A DNA stretch of 64,000 nucleotides, taken from contig NZ_AP025018.1 in NCBI RefSeq assembly GCF_019977735.1, positions 806,001 to 870,000 on the forward strand, read 5' to 3'. The stretch comes from Calothrix sp. PCC 7716. Lineage in GTDB: Bacteria; Cyanobacteriota; Cyanobacteriia; Cyanobacteriales; Nostocaceae. The number at the start of each line of letters is the position of its first letter. Within the stretch, counting starts at the first letter, position 1. Made by a program: the position numbers and the translations under genes. Below, piece after piece: positions 17,937-27,116 of this stretch. The notes beneath the pieces were generated by a model that saw only the letters and a list, made by a program, of their open reading frames with translations, was not told the DNA's origin and did not search any database.

Positions 17937-20900
17937 ATGCAGCAAACTAACACCACAGGCTTTAGTATTAGTGCAATTTCGATTCGTCAGCATATTGGTA
18001 CTTTGATGTTGACGCTAGCGGTAATTGTTATGGGTGTCTTTTTTATCCTGAAATTACCTGTAGATTTACTACCATCGATTACTTATCCCAGGATTGGTGT
18101 TAATATTACGGCGCCTGGAATATCACCAGAAGTGGCAATTGATGAAGTCACAAGACCTTTAGAAGAAGCTTTTGCTGCTACAGAGGGAGTAGTACAAGTA
18201 TTTTCGCAAACGCGCGAAGGACAAATAAATTTGAATTTGTTCTTTCAGCCAGGGGGTAATATTGACCAAGCTTTGAATGATGCGACTGCTGCTTTTAACC
18301 GTGCGCGTAACAGACTACCTGACGCTATCGAAGAACCTCGCATTTTTAAAGTTGACCCTTCGCAGTTACCTGTTTATGAATTCGCTTTAACTTCACCTAA
18401 ATTGGCGCCAGTTGATTTGCGAGTATTTGCTGAAGAAGAACTCGCACGTGAACTTGGTGTAGTACCTGGGGTTGCAGGGGCAGACGTATCTGGGGGTGTG
18501 CAAGAAGAAGTTAATGTCAATATTGATTTGGATAGGTTGCAAGCGTTGGGTGTTGGTTTAACTGATGTTTTAGACGAATTGCAAAACCGTAATCAAGATA
18601 TCTCTGGCGGTAGAATATTCGGGCAAAATTCTGAACCTTTGACTCGGACGATTGGGCGCTTCCAAAGTGCTGAGGAAATTCGTAATCTTTCATTTGAAGT
18701 TTCTTCTACATCTAGACCGTCTGGTTCAACTACCTCAACTGCTGCAAATACTTCAACTCCCGTAAGACGTGTTTATCTCCGTGACTTTGCTTCTGTTATT
18801 GATGGTACCGAGAATCAACGAGTGTTTGCTTTTTTAAATCAGCAATCAGCAGTAAAAGTCAGTATTCAGAAACAACCTGATGCTAACACGATTAATGTTG
18901 TTGATGGTGTTAAGAAGCGGTTAGATGAGCTTAAACAGTCAGGGTTGATACCTCAAGAAATGACGTTAACAACAACGTTAGATGAGTCGAGGTTTATTAG
19001 TAATTCGATTGCTAACGTTACTAGTTCCGGTTTAATTGGCGCAGGTTTAGCTGCTTTAGCTGTTTTACTTTTCCTTGGTTCGCTACGTCAAACTTTTATT
19101 ATTGTTCTTGCTATTCCCCTTGCTACTCTTGCGGCAATTATTTTCATGGGGTTATTTGGTTTATCTCTGAATGTGTTTAGCTTAGGTGGTTTAGCACTTG
19201 GTGTGGGTATTGTTGTTGATAACTCTATCGTGATGCTAGAGAATATTGCCGAGGGTGCGGGTGTAACTCCAGGCAAAGACAGCAAAACTCGCTTAACTCA
19301 GCAAGAAATGATACATCAAGCCCAGAAAAGCAGTAGCGAAGTTGAATCAGCGCTGATTGCTTCTACGAGTACTAACTTAGTCGCTGTGTTACCGTTTTTA
19401 CTGATTGGTGGATTTATTTCATTACTATTTAATGAATTGATTCTCACAATTACTTTTTCAGTTGCAGCTTCAATTTTAATTGCTGTGACAGTAGTACCAA
19501 TGTTAACTTCGCGGATGTTAGCTTGGCGTTTTTCGAGTGGAATAGGTAAATTTTGGTTTTTGCGCGAATTTAATTATCGCTTTGAAGGTGCGACTAAAGG
19601 ATATGGTGGTTTTTTAAATCAGGTGTTACGCTACCGTTTGTTAGCGGTAGGACTAGCTATTGTGCTTTTCGGTGGTGGTAGTTTATGGATGGCGCCACAA
19701 ATTCCTCAAGAAATTTTACCTCGTATCAGCACTGGACAAGCAACTTTATTTGCTCAGTTTCCTCCCGGTACTCCTTTAGAAACTAACCGTAAGGTAATGA
19801 CGGCAGTTGATGATATCTTGACTAAACAGCCTGAAACTGAATATGTTTTTTCTACAGTTGGTGGATTTTTATTTGGTAGCAATACTTCAGAAAACCCGTT
19901 GCGGAGTTCGAGTACTATTACCCTGAAACCAGGAACCGATGTTGAAGCATATGTAGAAAAAGTTACCAAACAATTTAACAAACTCAACTTAGCAGGTATT
20001 CGCTTACGTCTGGCGCCGGGACAAGTTCGAGGTTTAATACTTAATAATTCGCCTATTCGTGGCGCCGATGTTGACGTTATACTTCAAGGTAATGATGAAA
20101 AAAGTCTGCAACAAGCTGGTCAACAAGTTTTAAGCGCTTTAGAAGAAAAAGTGCAAGCCGCGCGATTTCGTCCTGATGCTGATGCACGTCAACCAGAAAT
20201 TCAAATCCGTCCTGACTGGGAAAGAGTCGCTGCTTTAGGACTAACAACTACTGATATTGGTAATACAATTCAAACAGCAATTGAAGGTAGTACTCCAACT
20301 CAGTTACAACGCGGCAACCGTTTAGTTGATGTTAGGGTACAGTTAGATGAAGAATCTATTACTAATAGTTCGCAATTAGAACGCATACCTTTATTTATTG
20401 ATAGTAGTCGCCAAGTTCGTCTCAGTGATGTCGCTACAATAGTCGAAGGTCAGGCGCCAGGAGAAATTCAACGTATTAATCAGCGTCAGGTGTTTCTTAT
20501 TGCTGGTAACTTGAGTGAAGGCGCCAGTCTTGGTGATGCGATTAGCCAAGTTAATCAAGTACTTAGTAATATAAAATTACCACAAGGCGTAACGGTTTTA
20601 CCTAGTGCTGCCGTTGAATCAAATCAACAATTGCAAAGCTCACTTGGACTATTAGGAGGGTTAGCGACATTTCTTGTATTTGTTGTGATGGCAGTACAGT
20701 ACAACTCGCTCGTTGACCCATTAGTAATTATGTTCACAATTCCACTCGCGTTAGCTGGAGGTATTTTTGGACTTTATATTACTAAAACAGCAATTGGCGC
20801 CACGGTTATAGTTGGAGCAGTTTTACTAGTTGGTATTGTAGTAAACAACGCCATTATTATGGTTGAACTCGCAAATCAACTTGGGGAACAAAAAGGTATT

Positions 20901-21188
20901 AACCGTCGAACTGCAATATTAGAAGCTGCACCACAACGTTTACGTCCAGTTTTAATGACTACAATTACTACCGTTTTGGGTATGTTTCCCTTGGCATTGG
21001 GAATTGGTGAAGGTTCTGAATTTTTGCAACCTTTAGGTGTAGTAGTGTTTTCAGGGTTATCTTTAGCAACAGTATTAACACTGTTTATTATTCCCTGTTT
21101 CTACGTTATGCTACACGATTTTTTCAATTTACGCTCTTGGAAGCCGATTTTATTTCGTTTAGGGGTGCCGAAGAAATTTTTTGGATAG
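17937..21188 (+). CDS. RND-family multidrug/solute efflux pump (AcrB/HAE1-like)
   Basis: The 1083-residue product has the 12-helix RND layout: a first membrane helix at about 18-38, a large periplasmic loop, a block of helices at about 360-560, a second large loop, and a final block at about 895-1060. Signature sequences include LPVDLLPSITYPRIGV, the helix-4 region GLALGVGIVVDNSIVMLENI and VGIVVNNAIIMVELAN. The acidic pair expected in helix 4 is represented by VVDNS. It uses the proton gradient to export lipophilic compounds through an adaptor (upstream gene) and an outer-membrane factor not encoded here. Substrate unknown. Confidence 0.95.
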   Translation: MQQTNTTGFSISAISIRQHIGTLMLTLAVIVMGVFFILKLPVDLLPSITYPRIGVNITAPGISPEVAIDEVTRPLEEAFAATEGVVQVFSQTREGQINLNLFFQPGGNIDQALNDATAAFNRARNRLPDAIEEPRIFKVDPSQLPVYEFALTSPKLAPVDLRVFAEEELARELGVVPGVAGADVSGGVQEEVNVNIDLDRLQALGVGLTDVLDELQNRNQDISGGRIFGQNSEPLTRTIGRFQSAEEIRNLSFEVSSTSRPSGSTTSTAANTSTPVRRVYLRDFASVIDGTENQRVFAFLNQQSAVKVSIQKQPDANTINVVDGVKKRLDELKQSGLIPQEMTLTTTLDESRFISNSIANVTSSGLIGAGLAALAVLLFLGSLRQTFIIVLAIPLATLAAIIFMGLFGLSLNVFSLGGLALGVGIVVDNSIVMLENIAEGAGVTPGKDSKTRLTQQEMIHQAQKSSSEVESALIASTSTNLVAVLPFLLIGGFISLLFNELILTITFSVAASILIAVTVVPMLTSRMLAWRFSSGIGKFWFLREFNYRFEGATKGYGGFLNQVLRYRLLAVGLAIVLFGGGSLWMAPQIPQEILPRISTGQATLFAQFPPGTPLETNRKVMTAVDDILTKQPETEYVFSTVGGFLFGSNTSENPLRSSSTITLKPGTDVEAYVEKVTKQFNKLNLAGIRLRLAPGQVRGLILNNSPIRGADVDVILQGNDEKSLQQAGQQVLSALEEKVQAARFRPDADARQPEIQIRPDWERVAALGLTTTDIGNTIQTAIEGSTPTQLQRGNRLVDVRVQLDEESITNSSQLERIPLFIDSSRQVRLSDVATIVEGQAPGEIQRINQRQVFLIAGNLSEGASLGDAISQVNQVLSNIKLPQGVTVLPSAAVESNQQLQSSLGLLGGLATFLVFVVMAVQYNSLVDPLVIMFTIPLALAGGIFGLYITKTAIGATVIVGAVLLVGIVVNNAIIMVELANQLGEQKGINRRTAILEAAPQRLRPVLMTTITTVLGMFPLALGIGEGSEFLQPLGVVVFSGLSLATVLTLFIIPCFYVMLHDFFNLRSWKPILFRLGVPKKFFG

Positions 21189-21204
21189 AAACGCTCCTGA
21201 ACCG

Positions 21205-21250
21205 GAGACGTGATTAATCCCTGCGGGAAAACCTGCGGTTTACACGTCTC
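21205..21250. repeat. GAGACGTG...CACGTCTC inverted repeat
   Basis: The arms GAGACGTG (21205-21212) and CACGTCTC (21243-21250) flank a CTGCGGGAAAAC-containing loop also seen near 16113. The right arm overlaps the stop codon of the convergent glycosyltransferase gene. Confidence 0.65.
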
Positions 21251-22215
21251 TACGAATGTATTAAAATGAATTTACGAATTTGGGTATTTTGATGGCGCCA
21301 GCGTCGAATCAGTAAAGCGTTAATTAGTAACCAGCAAGCGCTTTGAGATAAAATCGCTGGCTCAAATATTTTGACGGCAGTGTGAATATTTTTGTTTTTA
21401 AGTGCCACTAGCATCCAATGCAGTTTGAGATAACTTCGTATATTTTCAAGCTTTGGAATTTTTTGGCTATGGGTCGCATCCACCAAAGCATAAATTTTCT
21501 CTTTCATCAATATATTCGTATCAAGTCGCTTTAAATAAGCTATTTTTTGGTCATACCCCCCATCCCATTGGGTGCGATACGCAAGACATTGATTCAAAAA
21601 AATCGCATCCCCAAACTGACTAATCCGAATCCAAGAATCTATATCATCACAAGAAGTCATACTAACATCCCATCCACCCGATTCTAAAAAAGCTTGGCGC
21701 CTACAAGCTACTTGTACAGGTGTACCAAAAGGAATAATTTCCAGCAGCATTCCATAATGAATGTCAGCTTGTGGGATGTAATATGCTTTGCCTGGGCCAA
21801 GTTGTGGAGTGTGACTTTTTTCAACACCATTGTCATCTACTTGAGCGGCAATACACGAGCAAATGGCAGCATTCTCATTAAGTATAATTGCTTTGCCCAT
21901 TTCTTCTAAACAGTTAGGCGCCAAGTAATCATCATCATCCAAAAACTTTATCCAATCCCCACTACTTTTCTCAACTCCAATATTTACCGTGGCAGCATGT
22001 CCTGAGTTTTCAGAATTACGATAGTAAATTAACCGAAAATCTTCGCGTGCGTACATTTCGTCACACAAAGTCTCTACAAATTGGCGTGTTCCATCAATAG
22101 AGCAATCATCCACAACTACTATTTCACAGTCAATTGTTTGCTGCAAAACTGAGTTTATTGCCCTTTGCAGTAATTTAAAACGGTTATACGTCGTAATTAC
22201 GACACTAAATTTCAT
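21250..22215 (-). CDS. Family 2 glycosyltransferase
   Basis: The 321-residue product begins with the GT-A nucleotide-binding strand (FSVVITTYNR), followed by EIVVVDDCSIDGT and the metal-binding FLDDDDYLAPN near residue 95. These are the donor-sugar motifs of inverting GT2 enzymes, which transfer sugars to polysaccharide, lipid or protein acceptors. No membrane helix is seen, so it is a soluble transferase. No other polysaccharide genes adjoin it, so the acceptor cannot be guessed. Confidence 0.9.
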   Translation of the reverse strand: MKFSVVITTYNRFKLLQRAINSVLQQTIDCEIVVVDDCSIDGTRQFVETLCDEMYAREDFRLIYYRNSENSGHAATVNIGVEKSSGDWIKFLDDDDYLAPNCLEEMGKAIILNENAAICSCIAAQVDDNGVEKSHTPQLGPGKAYYIPQADIHYGMLLEIIPFGTPVQVACRRQAFLESGGWDVSMTSCDDIDSWIRISQFGDAIFLNQCLAYRTQWDGGYDQKIAYLKRLDTNILMKEKIYALVDATHSQKIPKLENIRSYLKLHWMLVALKNKNIHTAVKIFEPAILSQSACWLLINALLIRRWRHQNTQIRKFILIHS

Positions 22216-22303
22216 AAACTGAACACTGCCTCAGATGTACAGAACTTGTCGCTTATTACACACTTCTACTTCAATTATTTCACTACCGGATAGTTGATTG
22301 TCC

Positions 22304-22369
22304 AGAAACCAGGCTTCTTTACGACAATTTTCATACTTAGCGTAATTTACAACAAGAAGCCTGGTTTCT
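22304..22369. repeat. Perfect 16 bp inverted repeat (AGAAACCAGGCTTCTT type)
   Basis: The arms at 22304-22319 and 22354-22369 are perfect complements with a 34-base spacer; a further partial copy (TTTGGCTTCTTT) follows. A related element with AAACCGGGC / GCCCGGTTT arms lies at 52224-52288. It is a dispersed intergenic palindrome. Confidence 0.8.
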
Positions 22370-22506
22370 TTGGCTTCTTTACAGCGGTGAAAATACTTAG
22401 TTTGATTTGTAGCAACAATCTCGACTTTTTTAGACTGAATCGAAGCCGTGGATAATGGACTATCCTGTAAGAGAAACCATTTGTCTGGTGAACGGAGAAT
22501 AAAACT

Positions 22507-23934
22507 GTGAAGTTGCAGCGACCGATATTAGTAGGAGGACTTTCTCTTAGCTTTGCATTATGGCTGTTCGATAGCTTGCAAGACTCATTCGTCTTTTTTA
22601 GTGAGTTTAGCTTATTGGGTTTAGTCGCTGTTGGTGGTTCTTTATGGCTATTTAAGCAGCGTAATACCAGTCCCGATGTACTGCTTGAAGAATTACCTAG
22701 CGACCGTGCGGCTGTTGAAAAGGCGATATCAAAGGCTTCTGCTGTTGTCAGTCAGTTAGCAGGCGCCAGCGAAGATGATATAGAGACAAAAAACTTTGCC
22801 TTTCTACTGCAAAATCAAATCTCTAAACTAGAGAAAGAAATTGACAGAGAAGAAATGCAACTAGCTGTGACTGGTGGAAAATGTGTAGGTAAATCTACGC
22901 TAATTAACACTTTACAGCAAAACTCTGAATCCTTACAACCTCTAAAGGTAAAGTTTCACGAAACGGCACCTTTGTTTATTGAGGCTTCTAACACTGATAC
23001 TGAAGTTTTAAATAATACTGTAACAACTGATTACGTGTTATTTGTTACTAACGGTGATATTACTGATACAGAATATCAAACGCTTCAGCAACTGAACGCT
23101 ACCAGTGGTCGCATCATGGTGGTCTTCAATAAGCAAGACCAATACATTCCTGATGAGCGTGCAAGTATCTTGTCATCTTTAAAACAACGGTTGCAATGTG
23201 ATGTTACTGCAACATCGGTGGCACCTGTACCAATTAAAGTTCGTAAGCACAACGCTGATGGTACGACTAGCGAATGGATGGAACAGCCGGCGCCTGATAT
23301 ACAGCAATTAACAACTCAATTGAGTCAAGTATTTGCGACTACAGGGCAAAAGTTAATATGGGCAACTACTGTTAGAAAAGCGAACTTGCTCAAAACTGAA
23401 GCAAAAACAGCATTAAATATAGTAAGAGTGTCACGCGCTACTCCAATAATTGAACAAAATCAATGGATAGCTGCTGCTGCTGCGTTTGCTAACCCCTTAC
23501 CTGCGTTAGATATTTTAGCAACTGCTGCTATTAACGCACAAATGGTTATGGACTTGGGTAATGTGTACCAGCAAAAATTCTCCCTTGAACAAGCCAGAAC
23601 TGTGGCAGCAGAAATGGGAGGGTTAATGCTTAAACTTGGTTTAGTTGAACTTTCGACGAAAGCTATTAGTACTGTGTTGAAGACTAATGCTGTTACTTAC
23701 GCTGTGGGTGGTGTTATTCAAGGTGTAAGTGCTGCATATCTAACGCGCGTTGCTGGGTTAGCTTTGGTTGAGTATTTCCAAGCGCAGGAAGTTTCTATTG
23801 AAACTGGTAATGCATTGAACTTGGATAAGTTACGTTCGTCTTTGCAAAATGTTTTTCAGCAAAGTCAACAAGTGGCTACTTTACAAGGGTTTGTTAGTCA
23901 AGGTGTTAAGAAGTTAGTTCCTGAAGGTGTTTAA
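22507..23934 (+). CDS. Membrane-associated GTPase with DUF697 domain
   Basis: The GTG at 22507 starts a 475-residue product. Two hydrophobic segments (about 8-25 and 33-50) are followed by a GTPase domain with the P-loop GGKCVGKSTLINTLQ and the NKQD specificity motif (VVFNKQDQ). The C-terminal part matches DUF697 (helical, membrane-associated; NPLPALDILATAAINAQMV). Such Era/YcjX-like GTPases are widespread in cyanobacteria with unknown function. Not in an evident operon. Confidence 0.85.
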   Translation: MKLQRPILVGGLSLSFALWLFDSLQDSFVFFSEFSLLGLVAVGGSLWLFKQRNTSPDVLLEELPSDRAAVEKAISKASAVVSQLAGASEDDIETKNFAFLLQNQISKLEKEIDREEMQLAVTGGKCVGKSTLINTLQQNSESLQPLKVKFHETAPLFIEASNTDTEVLNNTVTTDYVLFVTNGDITDTEYQTLQQLNATSGRIMVVFNKQDQYIPDERASILSSLKQRLQCDVTATSVAPVPIKVRKHNADGTTSEWMEQPAPDIQQLTTQLSQVFATTGQKLIWATTVRKANLLKTEAKTALNIVRVSRATPIIEQNQWIAAAAAFANPLPALDILATAAINAQMVMDLGNVYQQKFSLEQARTVAAEMGGLMLKLGLVELSTKAISTVLKTNAVTYAVGGVIQGVSAAYLTRVAGLALVEYFQAQEVSIETGNALNLDKLRSSLQNVFQQSQQVATLQGFVSQGVKKLVPEGV

Positions 23935-23943
23935 TTCCCCCAA

Positions 23944-23964
23944 CCCCCCTGATGATTTGGGGGG
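23944..23964. terminator. C6/G6 hairpin after the GTPase gene
   Basis: CCCCCC (23944-23949) pairs with GGGGGG (23959-23964) ten bases after the stop codon. It belongs to the C-run/G-run repeat family and may act as a terminator. The remaining bases to 24241 are AT-rich and show nothing else. Confidence 0.55.
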
Positions 23965-24241
23965 CTTTGAATTTAATAAAACTACACAATTTGACATATC
24001 TTTTTTTACTTGTGGATTTTACGGTGATACTAAAATTACCAATAATTTAGAGTTATTTTGGATGTGGTTTATTCAATATTACGTCATATTTTGACACTAA
24101 ATTAGATTTTTATATCGCCGATACTGATTAAAATTTATACTAACATTAGAGTTCATTTTCTAAATTATTTCATTGATATTGTTTAAATGCGAAGTTTACC
24201 CTTTAATGGAAAAACATTTGCACTACCAATGAAATACATTT

Positions 24242-25261
24242 ATGGCTGCAACTACGAAAACGACTAAGAAAAAGACTAAGAAAAAGCGCGCTGATAATGA
24301 TTCACCTTGGAAAGAAATTCTCGAAATTTATTTTCCTCAAGCGATGCAGTTTTTCTTCCCTGAAGTTGCATCTCTTATTGACTGGAGTCGTAAATACGAG
24401 TTTCTAGATAAAGAGTTTCGCCAAATTTCTCGTAAAGCCAAACAAGGCAAACGATATGCAGATAAATTAGTCAAAGTCTGGGGACATAAAGGGGAAGAAT
24501 TGTGGTTATTGATACATATAGAAATTCAAGCCCAACCAGAAAAGGGCTTTGAAAAACGTATGTTTGTATATAACTTCCGGATTTTTGACCGTTTTGATAA
24601 ACCAGCAATTAGCTTGGCGATTTTATGTGATAGTAGCCCGAACTGGCGCCCGAAGGGATTTAGTTTTACTTATCCTGGTACAAAATTAGATTTTCAATTC
24701 GACAGCGTTAAGCTTTTAGATTACCAAAATCGCATAGCTCAACTTGAAGCTAGTGATAATGTGTTTGCTCATGTTGTCTTGGCACACTTGAAAATGCAGG
24801 AAACCCAAGGAAAACCTAAGCAGCGAAAAGAGTCAAAATTTGGCTTGATACGTAAGCTTTACGAACAAGGGCTAGACGAGCAGGATATTCGTAACCTCTA
24901 TAGATTTATAGATTGGGTTATGATCTTACCAGAAAGGTTAGAAAACAAGTTTTGGGAAGAGTTAAAACAATTTGAAGAGGAGCAGACTATGCCTTATCTT
25001 ACCACAGGTGAGCGGATTGGTTACAAACGCGGTAAACAAGAAGGACGAGTTGAAGGACGAGAAGAAGGACGAGTTGAAGGACGAGTTGAAGGTGAGCAAA
25101 GGTTGATTTTACGCTTACTGTCACGACGCTTTGGAGAATTATCCCCCCAAGTACGTGCGCGCGTTGAGTCTATAAATTTAACTCAGTTAGAAGCACTTGG
25201 CGAAGCGTTGTTAGATTTTACTAATATTGATGATTTGAACAACTGGTTGCAGGAGCATTAA
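24242..25261 (+). CDS. Rpn-like PD-(D/E)XK nuclease family protein with DUF4351 tail
   Basis: The 339-residue product starts with a Lys-rich segment, then a domain of the Rpn/transposase-like nuclease type (FLDKEFRQISRKAKQGKRYADKLVKVW, and LLIHIEIQAQ as the likely E-x-Q/K nuclease strand). Near residue 265 is a charged repeat with EGR units (EGRVEGREEGR). The end matches DUF4351 (ILRLLSRRFGELSPQVRARV). These proteins are abundant in cyanobacteria and are linked to recombination-promoting nucleases; the exact role is uncertain. Its 3' end is duplicated just downstream. Confidence 0.8.
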   Translation: MAATTKTTKKKTKKKRADNDSPWKEILEIYFPQAMQFFFPEVASLIDWSRKYEFLDKEFRQISRKAKQGKRYADKLVKVWGHKGEELWLLIHIEIQAQPEKGFEKRMFVYNFRIFDRFDKPAISLAILCDSSPNWRPKGFSFTYPGTKLDFQFDSVKLLDYQNRIAQLEASDNVFAHVVLAHLKMQETQGKPKQRKESKFGLIRKLYEQGLDEQDIRNLYRFIDWVMILPERLENKFWEELKQFEEEQTMPYLTTGERIGYKRGKQEGRVEGREEGRVEGRVEGEQRLILRLLSRRFGELSPQVRARVESINLTQLEALGEALLDFTNIDDLNNWLQEH

Positions 25262-25377
25262 ATAATGTTTTTGTGTTGGTGAAAGTTTAGAGCCAGTGCT
25301 GTAAAATTGACTAATTCCCCCAACTATTTGACTTGGGGGCTAAAAGCTTCTATCGGTTTAATTTAAGATGCTTTTGC

Positions 25378-25684
25378 CTTAATCTTATCAGAAAGACTAG
25401 AAAACAAGTTTTGAGAAGAATTAAAACAGTTTGAAGAGGAGCAAAGTATGCCTTATCTTACCACAGGTGAGCGGATTGGTTACAAACGCGGTAGACTTGA
25501 AGGACGACTTGAAGGTGAACAAGGGTTAATTTTACGCTTACTGTCACGACGATTTGGAGAATTATCACCCCAAGTGCGCGCGTGCGTTGAGTCTATGAAT
25601 TCAACTCAGTTAGAAGCACTTGGCGAAGCTTTGTTAGATTTTACTAATATTGATGATTTTAATAATTGGTTGCAGGAACATTAA
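25378..25684 (+). pseudogene. Tandem duplicate of the 3' end of the preceding gene
   Basis: From about 25378 the DNA repeats the last third of the upstream gene (from its LPERLENKFWEE region) with scattered changes. A TGG codon of the parent is a TGA here (near 25413), so the only open stretch is 25448-25684 (78 codons, MPYLTTGERIGYKRG to NNWLQEH). The EGR repeat is shorter by several units. An intact RBS-like GAGGAGC precedes the ATG, so a small DUF4351 protein might still be made. Confidence 0.75.
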
Positions 25685-25704
25685 ATAATACTTTGGCGCG
25701 ATTT

Positions 25705-25779
25705 GTAGGTTGGGGAGTCACTCACGTGCGGGGGTTTCCCCCGTTGAGTGAAGTGACGTTGGAGGAACGGAACCCAACA
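25705..25779. repeat. 75 bp GTAGGTTGGGGAG repeat, copy 1 (folds into a multi-stem hairpin)
   Basis: The element starts GTAGGTTGGGGA and ends AACCCAACA, so its ends pair (GTTGGG / CCCAAC). Inside are the stems GTCACT / AGTGAC and CGGGGG / CCCCCG. The second copy at 45637-45711 has the same length with compensatory stem changes. It lies upstream of the methyltransferase gene, followed by a CACAGAG repeat at about 25802. Confidence 0.8.
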
Positions 25780-25857
25780 AAACACTATTATGATAAATAA
25801 TTTTTTACCACAGAAACACAGAGACCTTATTAGAGAGGAATTTATATAATTAAGTAA

Positions 25858-27048
25858 ATGGCTGTTAAACCGAAGATTTTTTCTTTTTTTGCTGGCTCTG
25901 GTTTTTTAGATTTGGGATTTGAAGTTAGTGGCTATGAGATTGTTTATGTAAACGAGATTTTTAAGCCTTTCATGGCAGCGTATAAATACTCACGTGTAAA
26001 TCTCAATTTGCCTTTGCCTGAATATGGATATCATGACGGGGAAGATAATGATGTTAATAAGCTGATAGAATCTTCTCATGCTAATTATTTAAATAATTTT
26101 GTAAAAGATTGTCGTACAAACGATACAAATGTAATTGGATTTATTGGTGGGCCACCATGTCCTGATTTTTCTATAGGTGGCAAAAATCGTGGTTATTTGG
26201 GTGATAATGGTAAGCTGAGTAGTGTATATGTTGAATTGATTTGTCAACATATGCCTGATTTTTTTGTGTTTGAAAATGTGAAGGGTTTATGGAAGACAAA
26301 AAAACATAATTTATTTTATCAATCTCTGAAGGTAAAATTACAGTCAGCTGGTTATATATTGACAGACCGATTGATTAATGCTATCGAATACGGCGCCCCA
26401 CAAGATAGAGACAGAATTATCTTAATCGGCTTTCATAGTCATTTTTTAAGCAAGATTGGAGTTTTTGGATTTGAATTTCCTTGGCAAAAATATATTGTGT
26501 ATCCTCGAAGTGTTGTTTTTTCTTACCCCTGGCACCAATGCGAACCTTTTGAAGTAGACTCTGTTATTCCTTGCCCTTTAACAATTCCAGAAGAGCTAAC
26601 AGTCGAATCTTGGTTTAGGAAAAATAATGTTTTAAATCATCCTAATTCTCAACACTATTTTCAACCGAGAGCAGGAATTAGTAAATTTGCTTCAATTGCA
26701 GAAGGAGATGATTCGAGAAAATCATTTAAACGTTTGCATCGCTGGCGTTACTCTCCTACTGCTTGCTATGGGAATAATGAAGTGCATTTACATCCTTATA
26801 AAGTCAGGAGAATTTCTGTAGCTGAAGCTTTGGCAATTCAATCTTTACCACAAAGTTTTGTTTTGCCTTATGATATGTCACTCACAAATATGTTTAAAAC
26901 TATTGGAAATGGTGTTCCTTATTTAGCATCAAAAGCTATTGCACAATCTATTATTGATTTTATTAATCAAGCTACTCTCTTGTGGGGTGGGCATCCCGAA
27001 CCGCCCAATACATCTGGAACGGGCAAGGATGCCCATTCCACAATTTAA
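25858..27048 (+). CDS. C5-cytosine DNA methyltransferase, no restriction partner
   Basis: The 396-residue product has the ordered motifs of m5C methyltransferases: motif I FSFFAGSGFLDLGFE (SAM binding), motif IV GGPPCPDFSIGGK with the catalytic cysteine, motif VI FFVFENVKG, motif VIII APQDRDRIILIG, and motifs IX-X IAEGDDSRK / TIGNGVPYLASKAIA. It methylates cytosine within a specific DNA site, which cannot be read from the sequence. No endonuclease or vsr gene is adjacent, so it looks solitary. The last about 20 residues come from a dispersed palindromic repeat, an odd C-terminal extension after motif X. Confidence 0.95.
   Translation: MAVKPKIFSFFAGSGFLDLGFEVSGYEIVYVNEIFKPFMAAYKYSRVNLNLPLPEYGYHDGEDNDVNKLIESSHANYLNNFVKDCRTNDTNVIGFIGGPPCPDFSIGGKNRGYLGDNGKLSSVYVELICQHMPDFFVFENVKGLWKTKKHNLFYQSLKVKLQSAGYILTDRLINAIEYGAPQDRDRIILIGFHSHFLSKIGVFGFEFPWQKYIVYPRSVVFSYPWHQCEPFEVDSVIPCPLTIPEELTVESWFRKNNVLNHPNSQHYFQPRAGISKFASIAEGDDSRKSFKRLHRWRYSPTACYGNNEVHLHPYKVRRISVAEALAIQSLPQSFVLPYDMSLTNMFKTIGNGVPYLASKAIAQSIIDFINQATLLWGGHPEPPNTSGTGKDAHSTI
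26981..27042. repeat. GGGCATCC / GGATGCCC palindromic repeat inside the methyltransferase 3' end
   Basis: The arms at 26981-26996 and 27027-27042 are complementary with two mismatches. Related elements lie near 48600, 50452-50560, 55114-55141, 61450-61482 and 61531-61563. This copy is translated as the tail of the methyltransferase and supplies its stop codon. Confidence 0.8.
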
Positions 27049-27116
27049 AGTTAAAATGATTAAAAGAGTCTTAAGTTTTGATAAGATTTAGTAATATATA
27101 GTTGATTAAAAACGTA

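Noticed and set aside
25378-25684. Insertion sequence or transposase
   Set aside because: Only a partial tandem copy of the neighbouring Rpn-like gene; no terminal inverted repeats or DDE motif.
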